The position numbers and the translations under genes were made by a program. 64,000 nt of DNA from Actinophytocola xinjiangensis (GTDB taxonomy: Bacteria; Actinomycetota; Actinomycetes; Mycobacteriales; Pseudonocardiaceae), in assembly GCF_001921215.1 (NCBI RefSeq), contig NZ_MSIF01000011.1, positions 186,001 through 250,000 of the forward strand, read 5' to 3'. Below the pieces are notes generated by a model. It did not search any database. It saw only the letters and a program-made list of their open reading frames with translations, and was not told the DNA's origin. Of this stretch, positions 37,540-46,633 are shown piece by piece; position 1 is the first letter of the stretch; each line of letters begins with the position of its first letter.

Positions 37540-40500
37540 ATGGAACTTGTCGAGCACAGCGATTCTGTCGGCCGCGAAACCGCTGGTGAACCTCGTGCCG
37601 GAAAGTCTCTTGGCGATCTTTTCCTGGACGAGGTCCGGCGGCAACCCGACCGCATCGCCGTCGTTCGGGATGGGGAGAGTCTTACCTACCGTGAGCTTGG
37701 GGAGCGGGCGGCCGGGGTCGCGGCTCAGCTGCGTGAGCTCGGGCTCCGCGCCGACGACCGTATCGGGCTGTTCGTCGAGCCGTCGGTCGAGCTGATGGTC
37801 GGTGCCTGGGGGATTCTGCTGGCCGGCGGCGCCTACCTGCCGCTTTCGCCCGAGTACCCGGAGGAGCGTCTCCGCTACATGATCGAGGACGCCCGGGTGA
37901 CGATCGTCCTCGCCCAGGAGGAGCTCACCGGTCGGGTGGCCGAACTCGCGCCGGCCGGCACGACCGTACTCACGCCGGGTGACGGACCACCGGGGGCTCC
38001 GCCGACGGTCAGCGACCGGGACCTGGCCTACGTCATCTACACCTCGGGCAGCACCGGCAAGCCCAAGGGCGTGATGATCGAGCACCGCAGTGTGGTCAGC
38101 CAACTGCGCTGGCTGTCCGACACCCACGGGCTGGGCGCGGGCACCGTCGTGCTGCAGAAGACGCCGATGAGCTTCGACGCGGCCCAGTGGGAGATCCTCG
38201 CGCCTGCCCGGGGCGCGACCGTCGTGATGGGATCCCCGGGGGTCTACCGCGACCCGGAGCGTCTCATCGAGACGATCCGCGCGCACGGGGTCACCGCCAT
38301 CCAGTGTGTTCCGACCCTTCTCCAGGCGCTGTTGGACACCGAGGAGTTCACCGAGGCCACCTCGCTGACCCAGATCTTCAGCGGCGGCGAGGCCCTGTCC
38401 CGCACCCTGGCCACCCAGTGCCTCGACGCCCTCCCCTGGTGTGACCTGATCAACCTGTACGGGCCGACCGAGTGCACCATCAACTCCTCGGCCCACGTCG
38501 TCGACCCCGCCACCGTGGCGCAGGGCCCGTTGACCGTCTCGATCGGCGCGCCGGTGACCGGCACGACCTACGCCGTGCTGGACGCGCAGCAGCGGCCGGT
38601 GTCGGTCGGTGAGGTCGGCGAGCTGCACATCGGCGGGATCCAGCTCGCGCGTGGCTACCTGCACCGGCCGGACCTGACCGCCGAGCGGTTCGTCGACATC
38701 ACCGTGCCGGGCACCGGGCACACCCGCTGGTTCCGCTCCGGTGACCTCGTCTCCTGGAACGCCGACGGCACCGTCGGGTTCGTCGGCCGCGCCGACAACC
38801 AGGTGAAGCTGCGCGGTTTCCGCGTCGAGCTGGACGAGATCCGGCTGGCGATCGAGGAGCACGACTGGGTGCGCAACGCGGCGGTCATCGTCCGCCAGGA
38901 CGAGCGCAGCGGATTCCAGAACCTCATCGCCTGCATCGAGCTCAACCCCAAGGAAGCCGCCCTGATGGACCAGGGCAACCACGGCGCGCACCACCAGTCC
39001 AAGGACAACAAGCTCGCCGTACGCACCCAGCTGTCCAACCCGGGGCGGCGCACCGCCGAGGACCTGGCCGGGCGCCCGTCGGTCGAGCTGCCGGGGCGGG
39101 ACGCGACGGCGTTGCAGCGCCGGTGGGTGTTCCAGCGCAAGACCTACCGGTTCTTCGAGGGCGGCCCGGTCAGCCGCGACGACGTGGTTGGCCTGCTCGG
39201 GCGGCGGCCCGCCGGGTCGGAGTCGCGGGAGGTGTCGTCGCTGACCTTCGAGGGCTTCGGCGAGATCATGCGCAGCTTCGGCGACTGCATCAGCGGCGAA
39301 CGCCTGCTGCCCAAGTACGCCTACGCCTCCCCCGGCTCGCTGTACGCCACCCAGCTCTACGTGGAGGTCAACGGGATCGGCGGCCTCGACCCCGGCTTCT
39401 ACTACTACCACCCCGGCGACCACCGGCTGGTGCTGATCACCCCGACCGCCGCGGCCGGGCAGCCGTACGTGCGGGCGCACTTCCTCGGCAAGCGCGGCGC
39501 CATCGAACCGGTGTACAGCAACAACATCCAGGAAGTCCTGGAGATCGAGACCGGGCACATGGTGGGGCTGTTCGAGGAGTACCTGCCGCTGTTCGGCCTC
39601 ACGTTGCGCGAACGCGAGTTCACCCCGGCGGTCAGGAACGACCTGGACTGCGCCGAGGACGACTTCTACCTCGGCTCGTTCGAGTTCGCCCCCTACGAGC
39701 GCAACCGCCCCGACGACGACCTCGACCTCTACGTCCAGGTCCACCCCGGCAAGGTCGCCGACCTGCCCGCCGGGCACTACCACTTCCACGGCGGCGAGCT
39801 GACCCGCATCTCCGACGAGCTGGTGCAGAAGAAACACGTCATCGCCATCAACCAGCACGTCTACGACCGGTCCAGCATCGGCGTCACCGTCATCAGCCGC
39901 ACCGGCCACGACTGGCTCAACTACATCGACCTGGGCCGCATCCTGCAACGATTACAGATGAACGAGCTCAACCTCGGTTTCATGTCCTGTGGCTACAGCT
40001 CCAAGACCGGCTACGACCTGCCCGCCGCCAAACGGATCCGGGCGATCCTCACCGAGTCGGGGCACACCGACGGGCCGTCCTACTTCTTCGTCGGCGGCCG
40101 GGTCAGCGACGAGCAGATCTTCGACCGGGGCATGCGCGAGGACGTCGTGCACATGAAGGGCCCGGCGGAGATGGTCCGCGACGACCTGGTCAACTTCCTG
40201 CCCGACTACATGATCCCCAACAAGGTCGTGGTGTTCGACCGGCTGCCGCTGACGGCGAACGGCAAGATCGACGTGCGGGAGCTGGAGGCGTCGCCGAGGA
40301 CCGAGGTGAACAGCAAGGACCGGCCCTTCGCCGCGCCGAGGACCAACACCGAGCACCGGGTGTGCGCGCTGTGGAAGAAGGTTCTCAAGCTGGAGACCGT
40401 GTCGGTCAACGACGACTTCTTCTCCTGCGGCGGCAACTCGCTGGTCGCGGTGCGGCTGGTGAAGGAGCTGAACAAGGAGTTCGGCGGGGCGCTGCCGTTG

Positions 40501-41397
40501 CAGGTGCTGTTCGAGTCCTCCACGGCCGAGAAACTGGCGCGGCGGATCGACGAGGACGCCGAGGCCGCCTCCCGGCTGGTGCCGCTGTGTTCGGGCGGGC
40601 CGGGTGAGCACCGGCCGGTGTACTGCTGGCCGGGTCTGGGCGGCTACACGATGAACCTGCGGCTGCTCGCCGGCTCGGTCGAGCTGGACCGGCCGGTGTA
40701 CGGGGTGCAGGCGCACGGCATCAACCCGGGCGAGGTGCCCTACCCGACGATCCGGGAGATGGCCGCGCAGGACGTCCGGATGATCCGCGAGCGGCAGCCT
40801 CATGGCCCGTACACGCTGTGGGGCTACTCCTTCGGCGCGCGGGTGGCGTTCGAGTCGGCCTACCAGCTGGAGCGGGCCGGGCAGCGGGTGGACAACCTGT
40901 TCCTGATCGCGCCCGGCTCGCCGAAGCTGCGCGAGAGCGGCGACGGGTCCCACGGCTACGCCAACCGGGCGTTCCTGACGATCCTGTTCTCGGTGTTCGC
41001 CGGCACCATCGAGGGTCCGGTGCTGGCGCGGTGTCTGGAGTCGGTGACCGACGACGAGAGCTTCACCGCGTTCGTCACCAGCCGTTTCCCCGAGCTGGAC
41101 GGGGACGTGGTGGCGCGGATCGTGGCGATCGTGCGCCAGACCCACGAGTTCACCTACTCCTTCCACGAGCTGGCCCAGCGCCGCATCGACGCGCCGATCA
41201 CGGTGTTCCGCGCCAGCGGCGACGACTACTCGTTCCTGGAGAACAGCAGCGGCTACTCGGCGACCGCGCCGCTGTTCGTCGACCTGGCCGCCGACCACTA
41301 CAGCCTGCTCAAGGAGGCCGGGATCGGTGAGCTGGTCGGCCTGATCCGCTCCCGCCTCGGCGCCGACCAGCACGACCAGCACGACCAGGCTGCCTGA
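37540..41397 (+). CDS. Indigoidine-synthetase-type NRPS (A-Ox-T-TE)
   Basis: This 1285-residue one-module synthetase has the size and order of BpsA/IndC. The adenylation domain starts near residue 20 with TSGSTGKPKG at 168-177. An FMN-dependent oxidase domain (about 480-870) is inserted before the final A-domain motif, whose catalytic Lys is Lys909 in NGKID. The insertion begins DQGNHGAHHQSK and has KTYRFFEGG as in BpsA. The carrier domain has Ser967 (GGNSL) and the thioesterase Ser1097 (GYSFGA) with His1253. This family activates L-glutamine, oxidises it and cyclises it to an aminopyridine- or pyrrole-dione precursor. The adjacent PsuG-family gene suggests the ring is diverted to a C-nucleoside. 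Confidence 0.95.
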   Translation: MELVEHSDSVGRETAGEPRAGKSLGDLFLDEVRRQPDRIAVVRDGESLTYRELGERAAGVAAQLRELGLRADDRIGLFVEPSVELMVGAWGILLAGGAYLPLSPEYPEERLRYMIEDARVTIVLAQEELTGRVAELAPAGTTVLTPGDGPPGAPPTVSDRDLAYVIYTSGSTGKPKGVMIEHRSVVSQLRWLSDTHGLGAGTVVLQKTPMSFDAAQWEILAPARGATVVMGSPGVYRDPERLIETIRAHGVTAIQCVPTLLQALLDTEEFTEATSLTQIFSGGEALSRTLATQCLDALPWCDLINLYGPTECTINSSAHVVDPATVAQGPLTVSIGAPVTGTTYAVLDAQQRPVSVGEVGELHIGGIQLARGYLHRPDLTAERFVDITVPGTGHTRWFRSGDLVSWNADGTVGFVGRADNQVKLRGFRVELDEIRLAIEEHDWVRNAAVIVRQDERSGFQNLIACIELNPKEAALMDQGNHGAHHQSKDNKLAVRTQLSNPGRRTAEDLAGRPSVELPGRDATALQRRWVFQRKTYRFFEGGPVSRDDVVGLLGRRPAGSESREVSSLTFEGFGEIMRSFGDCISGERLLPKYAYASPGSLYATQLYVEVNGIGGLDPGFYYYHPGDHRLVLITPTAAAGQPYVRAHFLGKRGAIEPVYSNNIQEVLEIETGHMVGLFEEYLPLFGLTLREREFTPAVRNDLDCAEDDFYLGSFEFAPYERNRPDDDLDLYVQVHPGKVADLPAGHYHFHGGELTRISDELVQKKHVIAINQHVYDRSSIGVTVISRTGHDWLNYIDLGRILQRLQMNELNLGFMSCGYSSKTGYDLPAAKRIRAILTESGHTDGPSYFFVGGRVSDEQIFDRGMREDVVHMKGPAEMVRDDLVNFLPDYMIPNKVVVFDRLPLTANGKIDVRELEASPRTEVNSKDRPFAAPRTNTEHRVCALWKKVLKLETVSVNDDFFSCGGNSLVAVRLVKELNKEFGGALPLQVLFESSTAEKLARRIDEDAEAASRLVPLCSGGPGEHRPVYCWPGLGGYTMNLRLLAGSVELDRPVYGVQAHGINPGEVPYPTIREMAAQDVRMIRERQPHGPYTLWGYSFGARVAFESAYQLERAGQRVDNLFLIAPGSPKLRESGDGSHGYANRAFLTILFSVFAGTIEGPVLARCLESVTDDESFTAFVTSRFPELDGDVVARIVAIVRQTHEFTYSFHELAQRRIDAPITVFRASGDDYSFLENSSGYSATAPLFVDLAADHYSLLKEAGIGELVGLIRSRLGADQHDQHDQAA

Positions 41398-41403
41398 CGC
41401 ACA

Positions 41404-41449
41404 CACCGCAACGGCCTCCGCGAATCACTTCGCGGAGGCCGTTGCGGTG
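41404..41449. terminator. Strong bidirectional terminator
   Basis: Arms at 41404-41424 and 41429-41449 are a perfect 21-bp stem with the loop TCAC. It sits between the convergent synthetase and exporter genes. Confidence 0.85.
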
Positions 41450-41457
41450 GAACGGGG

Positions 41458-42660
41458 TCAGCTGACCGAGGCCAGCTCACGCTCCGGGGCCTTGCGGTGG
41501 GTGCCGACGGTGAACAGCAGCGACGCGGCCACCAGGATGATGCCGAACCACACGACGCTGGAGATGCCGGCGTTGTCCGCGAACAGTCCGGCGAAGAACG
41601 CGCCCAGCGCGATGGAGGTGTTGTAGGCCAACGTGTTCAGCGACATCGCCGCCTCGAACGTCTCCGGCGCCGACACCTGGGTCATGGTCAGCTGGCTGAG
41701 CTGCATGACGCCGTAGGCCACGCCCCAGGCGATCAGCGCGATCAGCGCGCCGGCGGCGCTGGCACCGGCGGCCATCAGCAACAGCAGCGACGCCAGCATG
41801 ATCACCGCGCCGACGGCGAAGCTGCCGACCAGGCTCTTGCCGACGGTGCGCCCGGCGACGAAGTTCCCGATCGCCCCACCGACACCGAAGATGATCAGGC
41901 ACACGGTGATGAACGTGGACGACGCGGAGGACTCGCTCTCCAGGAACGGCCGCACGAACGTGAACGCCCCGAAGTGGCCGAGCACGAACAGCACGACGGT
42001 GACCAGCACCAGCCGCAGTCGCACGTTGGACCTCGGCAGGCTGAAGACCTCCCGGATGGACACCGCGTTCGCCGAGGGCAGCGAGGGCACCAGCAGCGTG
42101 ACGGCCAGGAACACCAGCACGCTCAGCCCGCTCCAGATGAAGAACGTGGTCTGCCAGTCGGTGGCGTTCTCCAGGATCGTGCCCAGCGGGATGCCGACCA
42201 CGGTGGCGATCGAGATGCCCGACATGACCACGGCGGCGGCGCGGCTGGCGTGCTTGCCCTCGACGATCCGCATGGCCATGCCGATGCCGATCGCCCAGAA
42301 CGCGCCGTTGGCGAAGCCCATGACCAGGCGGGTGGTGAGAACCAGCGGGTAGCTGGGGGCCAGCGCGGTGATCAGGTTGCCCACCGCCAGGACCACCAGC
42401 AGGATCGACAGCAGCAGCCGCCGGTTGACCCGCCTGGTCCAGGCGACGATGAACGGCACCCCGAGCCCGGCCGACAGGCCGTAGAGGGTGACCATCAGGC
42501 CCGCGGCGCCCACCGAGATCTCCAGGCTGGAGCTCAGCGGGGTGAGCAGACCGACGGGCATCAGCTCCGTGGTGAGGAAGACGAACAAGCTGGCTGTGAT
42601 CGCGGCGACACCCAGCCAACCCCGCAAGGCCGAGTGCGTGTGCTCATCGTGAGTGACCAT
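41458..42660 (-). CDS. MFS exporter (DHA1 type)
   Basis: This 400-residue transporter has twelve hydrophobic segments and the MFS signature region after segment 2 (FIVAWTRRVNRR). It resembles the AraJ/sugar-efflux DHA1 group. It is the last gene of the minus-strand cluster and faces the synthetase, so it is the likely exporter and self-protection for the product. The leader holds a perfect 18-bp palindrome and a smaller hairpin, which point to ligand-dependent control. Confidence 0.9.
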   Translation of the reverse strand: MVTHDEHTHSALRGWLGVAAITASLFVFLTTELMPVGLLTPLSSSLEISVGAAGLMVTLYGLSAGLGVPFIVAWTRRVNRRLLLSILLVVLAVGNLITALAPSYPLVLTTRLVMGFANGAFWAIGIGMAMRIVEGKHASRAAAVVMSGISIATVVGIPLGTILENATDWQTTFFIWSGLSVLVFLAVTLLVPSLPSANAVSIREVFSLPRSNVRLRLVLVTVVLFVLGHFGAFTFVRPFLESESSASSTFITVCLIIFGVGGAIGNFVAGRTVGKSLVGSFAVGAVIMLASLLLLMAAGASAAGALIALIAWGVAYGVMQLSQLTMTQVSAPETFEAAMSLNTLAYNTSIALGAFFAGLFADNAGISSVVWFGIILVAASLLFTVGTHRKAPERELASVS

Positions 42661-42703
42661 TTCTTCTCTCTGCCTTGGGTGTCGGGTGGTTCAACGTCGT
42701 GGG

Positions 42704-42721
42704 GTGACCGGACGCGGTCAC
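42704..42721 (-). promoter_or_regulatory. Small hairpin in the exporter leader
   Basis: GTGACCG and CGGTCAC are perfect 7-bp arms around GACG, 44 bp before the exporter start. Confidence 0.4.
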
Positions 42722-42765
42722 GGTCCCAGTCTTCTGACCATCGATAGATGAGTCCAATACATGTT

Positions 42766-42806
42766 TGTCACCCCATCTATCGCGGAAAGCGATAGATGGG
42801 GTGACA
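42766..42806 (-). promoter_or_regulatory. 18-bp perfect palindrome before the exporter gene
   Basis: TGTCACCCCATCTATCGC (42766-42783) and its exact reverse complement (42789-42806) flank a 5-base centre, GGAAA. A third copy of GATAGATG is at 42743-42750. No T-run follows, so an operator is more likely than a terminator. In minus-strand sense GTGACA from one arm could be the exporter -35 box. Confidence 0.65.
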
Positions 42807-42827
42807 CCGTGATGGATCGGTGGTCGT

Positions 42828-43760
42828 TCAGCCCCGCACCTCCCTGCGGTGGGCGGCGTGGGCCACGGCCAGACGCCCGCCGACCTCGGCCGTGCTGGCC
42901 AGCACCGCCATGTTCGCCCGCGCCGAACGGCCGTCGGTGGCCGCGTCGACCGCACGCATGAGGTACTTGGTGATCGCCTGGCCCCGGATGCCGTCGCGGT
43001 CGGCGGCCGCCATGGCCTCGGTGATCGCGGCGTCGACCTCCTCGCCGTCGATCGCGTCGGCCGGGCGGACCGGGGTGGTGATCAGGAACGAGCTGTGGTT
43101 GCCCAACGCCCAGTGGTTCTCGATCGACGCGGCGATCACCGCGTCGTCGTCCAGGCGCAGCGGACTGGGAAACCCGCTGGAGACGCAGTAGAACGCCGGG
43201 AAGTCGTCGGAACGGTAGGACACCACCGGCACGCACTGGGTCTCCAGGTACTCCAGCGTCAGCCCCAGGTCGAGGATCTTCTTCGCCCCCGCGCACACCA
43301 CCGCGACCTTCGAACGGGTGAACTGGATCAGGTCCGAGGACACGTCCATGGTCCGCTCCGCGCCCCGGTGCACCCCGCCGATGCCCGCCGAGGAGAAGAA
43401 CGCGATCCCGGCGAGTTCGGCGGCCACCACCGACGAGGCGACCGTCAGCGCGCCCATCCCGCCCTGGGCCAGCACCACCGGCATGTCCCGGCTGCTGACC
43501 TTGGGGATGCCCGGGGTCGAGGCGAACCGTTCGATGTCCTCGTCGGTCATCCCGACGACGATCCGCCCGCCCTCCACCGCGACCGTGGCCGGCACCGCGC
43601 CGCCGTCACGCACGGCCTGCTCGACCTTGCGGGCGGTGGCGGCGTTGTCCGGGTAGGGCAGGCCGTGGGTGATGACGTTGGACTCCAACGCCACCACCGG
43701 ATCACCGGCGTGCAGCGCCTGCGCGACCTCGTCGCTGTAGACGAGTTCCGGTGCGCTCAT
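42828..43760 (-). CDS. PsuG-family C-glycosynthase
   Basis: This 310-residue protein belongs to the pseudouridine-5'-phosphate glycosidase family. It keeps Glu26 ([15 protein letters not shown]), Asp143 (VSSDL) and the Schiff-base Lys160 ([11 protein letters not shown]), matching E. coli Glu31, Asp149 and Lys166. In antibiotic pathways (IndA, minimycin, showdomycin, alnumycin relatives) this family joins ribose 5-phosphate to a ring through a carbon-carbon bond. Beside an indigoidine-type synthetase it most likely glycosylates the pyrrole/pyridine product. The usual [11 protein letters not shown] loop reads [11 protein letters not shown] here. ATG 43760 overlaps the upstream flavoprotein stop by 4 bp. 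Confidence 0.92.
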   Translation of the reverse strand: MSAPELVYSDEVAQALHAGDPVVALESNVITHGLPYPDNAATARKVEQAVRDGGAVPATVAVEGGRIVVGMTDEDIERFASTPGIPKVSSRDMPVVLAQGGMGALTVASSVVAAELAGIAFFSSAGIGGVHRGAERTMDVSSDLIQFTRSKVAVVCAGAKKILDLGLTLEYLETQCVPVVSYRSDDFPAFYCVSSGFPSPLRLDDDAVIAASIENHWALGNHSSFLITTPVRPADAIDGEEVDAAITEAMAAADRDGIRGQAITKYLMRAVDAATDGRSARANMAVLASTAEVGGRLAVAHAAHRREVRG

Positions 43761-44428
43761 GCCGCCGGGCCCGCCGCGAAACCGTGCCGCAGCGCGGTGG
43801 CGACCTCCAGCATCCGGGTCGTCTGGTAGGCGATGGCGGCCAGGTTGTCGTCGGTCACGTTCTCCGCGAGCCGGCCGGGGATCGCCTGGCGGCCGGAGAC
43901 CGAGCTGACGCCGTAGGGGTTGCCGTTGCTGGGCGTCTGCATCACGTCGTCGGTGGTGCCGGGCGGCACGATGATGCCGCCCCAGTGGTAGAAGATCGTG
44001 TTCAGCGACAGGATCGTCGCCTCCTGGCCGCCGTGCGGGGCGCCGGTCGAGGTGAACGAGGACACCACCTTGTTGACCAGTCCCCGGCGGGCGTTGAGCG
44101 GCCAGGCCTGCTCGATGAAGTGCTTGAGCGGCGCGGCGATCATGCCGAAACGGCCCGGGGCGCCCATCAGGATCGCGTCGGCCCACTCCAGGTCCTCGAC
44201 CTGGGCGACGGGCGTCTCCCGGACCGCCTCGGCGTTCTCCGTCCACGCCTGCGTCCACTCGCCGAAGTCCGGCCATAACGACTCGTTGACGTATTCCGGT
44301 ACGCGTCGCTGGCGCGTCAGCGCACCGAACTTCTCGGCCGCCTCGGCAGCGGCCGTGGCGAGCTTGTGGCAGTTGCCCGTGCCGGAGTAGTAGACGATCG
44401 CGATCCTGGTCGGTTCGGTGCCGGACAT
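43757..44428 (-). CDS. WrbA-like NAD(P)H:quinone oxidoreductase
   Basis: This 223-residue flavodoxin-fold protein has the FMN phosphate loop [12 protein letters not shown] and the WrbA-type flavin loops MGAPGRFGM and [19 protein letters not shown]. WrbA enzymes reduce quinones by two electrons with NAD(P)H. In this cluster it could reduce the oxidised amino-dione ring or protect from its redox cycling; that is inference. ATG 44428 is 30 bp after the phosphoribosyltransferase stop. Confidence 0.88.
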   Translation of the reverse strand: MSGTEPTRIAIVYYSGTGNCHKLATAAAEAAEKFGALTRQRRVPEYVNESLWPDFGEWTQAWTENAEAVRETPVAQVEDLEWADAILMGAPGRFGMIAAPLKHFIEQAWPLNARRGLVNKVVSSFTSTGAPHGGQEATILSLNTIFYHWGGIIVPPGTTDDVMQTPSNGNPYGVSSVSGRQAIPGRLAENVTDDNLAAIAYQTTRMLEVATALRHGFAAGPAA

Positions 44429-44458
44429 GCTTGCTCCTCCGAGGGTGGTGGTGGGCGT

Positions 44459-45139
44459 TCAGGCCGCGATGTCGGTCCCGAAGTACCGGTCGCCGAAGTC
44501 GCCGATTCCCGGTTCCATGAAGGCGTTCTCGTTGAGCCGCTCCTCGATGGAGGAGGTCACCATCCGCACGTTCGGGAACCGCTCGCGCACGATGGTGATG
44601 CCCTCGGGGGAGGACAGCAGGTTGACGAACACGATGTGTTCCTCGGGCACGCCCTTGCCCAGCAGCACCTCGATCGCGGCCAGCGCGGTGCCGCCGGTGG
44701 CCAGCATCGGGTCGAGCAGCAGCACGTGCCGCCGCGCGATGTCGGCCGGCAGGGCCGTGTAGTACAGGTGCGGCAGCTTGGTCACCTTGTCCCGCTGGAT
44801 GAGGATCTTGCCGATCCGCATCCACGGCGCGACCACGCGCAGCTCGTTCTCCATGCTGTCGCCGGCCCTGGGGATCGACACGCCGCAGACCCGGTCGGTG
44901 GCGCGCAGACCGTGATAGGTCTGCCCGACCGGCGTGGTCACGTCCCTCGGTTCGAACGGCAGCAGCTCCAGCGCGGCCTCGACCAGCTGGCGCATGATCC
45001 GGCTGGCGGTGACCACCAGCTCACCGCGTTCGGCGTCCCGGTTACGGATCACGGTGTGCATCGACCGCAGCAACTTGGTCTGCGGCAACAGGTGCACCGC
45101 CGCCTCGACGGCCCTCATCTCGATGGTCACCGGGCTCAC
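44459..45139 (-). CDS. upp: Uracil phosphoribosyltransferase-like enzyme
   Basis: This 226-residue enzyme has the PRPP loop [13 protein letters not shown] and the UPRT C-terminal motif [10 protein letters not shown], as well as [18 protein letters not shown] makes UMP from uracil and PRPP. A UPRT-like gene is also present in the published minimycin cluster. Here it may charge or detoxify a uracil-like base or analogue, or supply UMP as self-protection. GTG 45139 overlaps the TrpF-like stop by 4 bp. Confidence 0.9.
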   Translation of the reverse strand: MSPVTIEMRAVEAAVHLLPQTKLLRSMHTVIRNRDAERGELVVTASRIMRQLVEAALELLPFEPRDVTTPVGQTYHGLRATDRVCGVSIPRAGDSMENELRVVAPWMRIGKILIQRDKVTKLPHLYYTALPADIARRHVLLLDPMLATGGTALAAIEVLLGKGVPEEHIVFVNLLSSPEGITIVRERFPNVRMVTSSIEERLNENAFMEPGIGDFGDRYFGTDIAA

Positions 45140-45825
45140 CCCCGCCCGTCGGCCGCGATCCGCGCGAAGGCCTTGCGCGCCTCCTCGACGAACGTGCGCA
45201 CCTTGACCCGGTCCTTGCGGCGGTCGGCGCCCTCCAGGCCGGTGTGCGCGTCGACCGCGGCCGGCCGGACCTTCTCGATGGCCTCGGCGACGTTGTCCGG
45301 GTTGAGCCCGCCGGCCAGCATCAACGGCAGCGGCGAGATCCGCACCAGCTCGGCGCTGACGTCCCAGTCGTGGGTCAGGCCGGTCGCGCCCTTGGCGCCG
45401 GTGGCCGGGTTGAACGTGTCGGTGATGAACATGTCGACGTGCGGCGCGGCGCCCTCGACGATCTCGGCCAGCTCGTCGCTGTTGTCCGACTTCACCACCA
45501 GGCTCTTGAGCGTGTACAGCTCCGGCGCGATGGCCCGCAGCTTGTGCAGCTCGTCGGGGGTCACGTCGCCGTGCAGCTGGATGGCGGTGACCCCGATGTC
45601 GGCACAGAACTGCTTGATCTCCTCGGCGTCGGTCAGGTAGGTGATGATGACGCCCCGGTTGGCCGGCTGGATCGCGCGGACGATGGCCGCGGCGTCGGCC
45701 TCGGACAGGTCCTCGTTCTTGGCCGGCAGCCGCAGCGCGAAGCCCAGCCAGTCCGCGCCCTCCTCGATGATCATGTCGGCCTCGGCCTGGTCGATGATGC
45801 CCGCGACCTGGATCAAACCCTGCAT
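45136..45825 (-). CDS. TrpF-like (phosphoribosylanthranilate isomerase fold) protein without catalytic Cys
   Basis: This 229-residue TIM barrel aligns throughout with TrpF: AIQLHGD, the loop before Asp136 (FITDTFNP), LAGGLNPDNVAEAI and the phosphate-site end. The catalytic base Cys of TrpF (in VKICGI) is Ala8 here (IQVAGI), while the general-acid Asp is kept as Asp136. The phosphate-loop DVSSGVE reads DAHTGLE. No trp genes are nearby. The active site and context suggest recruitment for another step on a ribose-phosphate substrate in the cluster, not tryptophan synthesis. ATG 45825 is the start. Confidence 0.85.
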   Translation of the reverse strand: MQGLIQVAGIIDQAEADMIIEEGADWLGFALRLPAKNEDLSEADAAAIVRAIQPANRGVIITYLTDAEEIKQFCADIGVTAIQLHGDVTPDELHKLRAIAPELYTLKSLVVKSDNSDELAEIVEGAAPHVDMFITDTFNPATGAKGATGLTHDWDVSAELVRISPLPLMLAGGLNPDNVAEAIEKVRPAAVDAHTGLEGADRRKDRVKVRTFVEEARKAFARIAADGRG

Positions 45826-45877
45826 GGTTGATGTCCCGTTCTGCTGTTGGTCGGTGGAGCCGGTGCTGGCTGTTCGT

Positions 45878-46564
45878 TCAGCTCGCGGTGTTCTTCAGCT
45901 CGCGCACGACGAGCTCCGCGACGATCGCGGCCGACGGCGGGTTCTGCCCGGTGATCACCCGGTCGTCGGTGGAGGTGTGGGCGACGAAGTTGCCCGACTT
46001 GCCGTGCAGGCCGCCGCGCTCCTTGAGCCGGTCCTCCAACAGGAACGGCATCACGTGCACCAGCCCGAGGGAGTCCTCCTCCTCGTTGGTGAACGAGGAG
46101 ACCCGCTTGCCCTCGACCAGGTACCGCCCGTCGGGCAGCCGCAGGTTGACCAGCGCCGCCGGCCCGTGGCACACCGCCGAGACGATGCCGCCGGCCGCGT
46201 AGATGTCCATCGCGAGGCGGGCGAGGTCGGGCGAGTCGGGGAAGTCCCACATGGCGCCGTGGCCGCCGGCGTAGAAGATCGCGTCGTAGCCCTCGGCGCT
46301 CACCTCGGAGGCCGGCGGGGTCGCCGCGAGCGCGGCCTGGATGGTCTCGTCGGCCAGGTAGGCCTGGACCTCCGGGTCGTTCTCCTCACCGTCGAACACC
46401 ACGGCCGGCGGCAGCCCGCCGCGCACCGACACGAAATCCACCTCGTACCCGGCGTCGACGAACACCCGGTACGGGTGGGCCGCCTCCGACACGCTGTACC
46501 CGGTCGGTTGGCCGGTGTCCCCGAGCACGTCGTGGCTGCTGACCGCGAGCAGGATCCTGCCCAT
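45878..46564 (-). CDS. DJ-1/PfpI family protein (Hsp31-like)
   Basis: This 228-residue protein has the DJ-1 nucleophile elbow with Cys132 (SAVCHGPAALV), a Glu in SEAAHPY, and YAGGHGAMWDFP, all typical of Hsp31/glyoxalase-III relatives. These act as glyoxalases, deglycases or hydratases. The extended reading was cut to ATG 46564 because AGGAGGAACA precedes it. In this cluster it may hydrate or deamidate an intermediate; that is inference. Confidence 0.88.
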   Translation of the reverse strand: MGRILLAVSSHDVLGDTGQPTGYSVSEAAHPYRVFVDAGYEVDFVSVRGGLPPAVVFDGEENDPEVQAYLADETIQAALAATPPASEVSAEGYDAIFYAGGHGAMWDFPDSPDLARLAMDIYAAGGIVSAVCHGPAALVNLRLPDGRYLVEGKRVSSFTNEEEDSLGLVHVMPFLLEDRLKERGGLHGKSGNFVAHTSTDDRVITGQNPPSAAIVAELVVRELKNTAS

Positions 46565-46596
46565 TGTTCCTCCTGGCATGTGGCTGACGTGGGGAA

Positions 46597-46623
46597 GGCG
46601 CGGCACGGGTGCCGTGCCGCGCC
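46597..46623 (-). other. Hairpin between hydrolase and DJ-1 genes
   Basis: GGCGCGGCACG and CGTGCCGCGCC form an 11-bp perfect stem with a 5-base loop in a 69-bp gap inside the operon. It may be a processing or attenuation point. Confidence 0.5.
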
Positions 46624-46633
46624 GGTGCCGGGG

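Noticed and set aside
37516-39948. A minus-strand open frame of 810 codons opposite the synthetase
   Set aside because: It has no domain motifs and arises from the codon bias of the real plus-strand gene, which has all NRPS motifs.
37540-41397. Simple pigment (indigoidine) locus as the full explanation
   Set aside because: Not excluded for the synthetase alone, but the neighbouring PsuG, UPRT, TrpF-like and tautomerase genes are not needed for indigoidine.
42766-42806. The 18-bp palindrome as a rho-independent terminator
   Set aside because: No T-run on either side, and a third copy of the half-site nearby fits a protein-binding site better.
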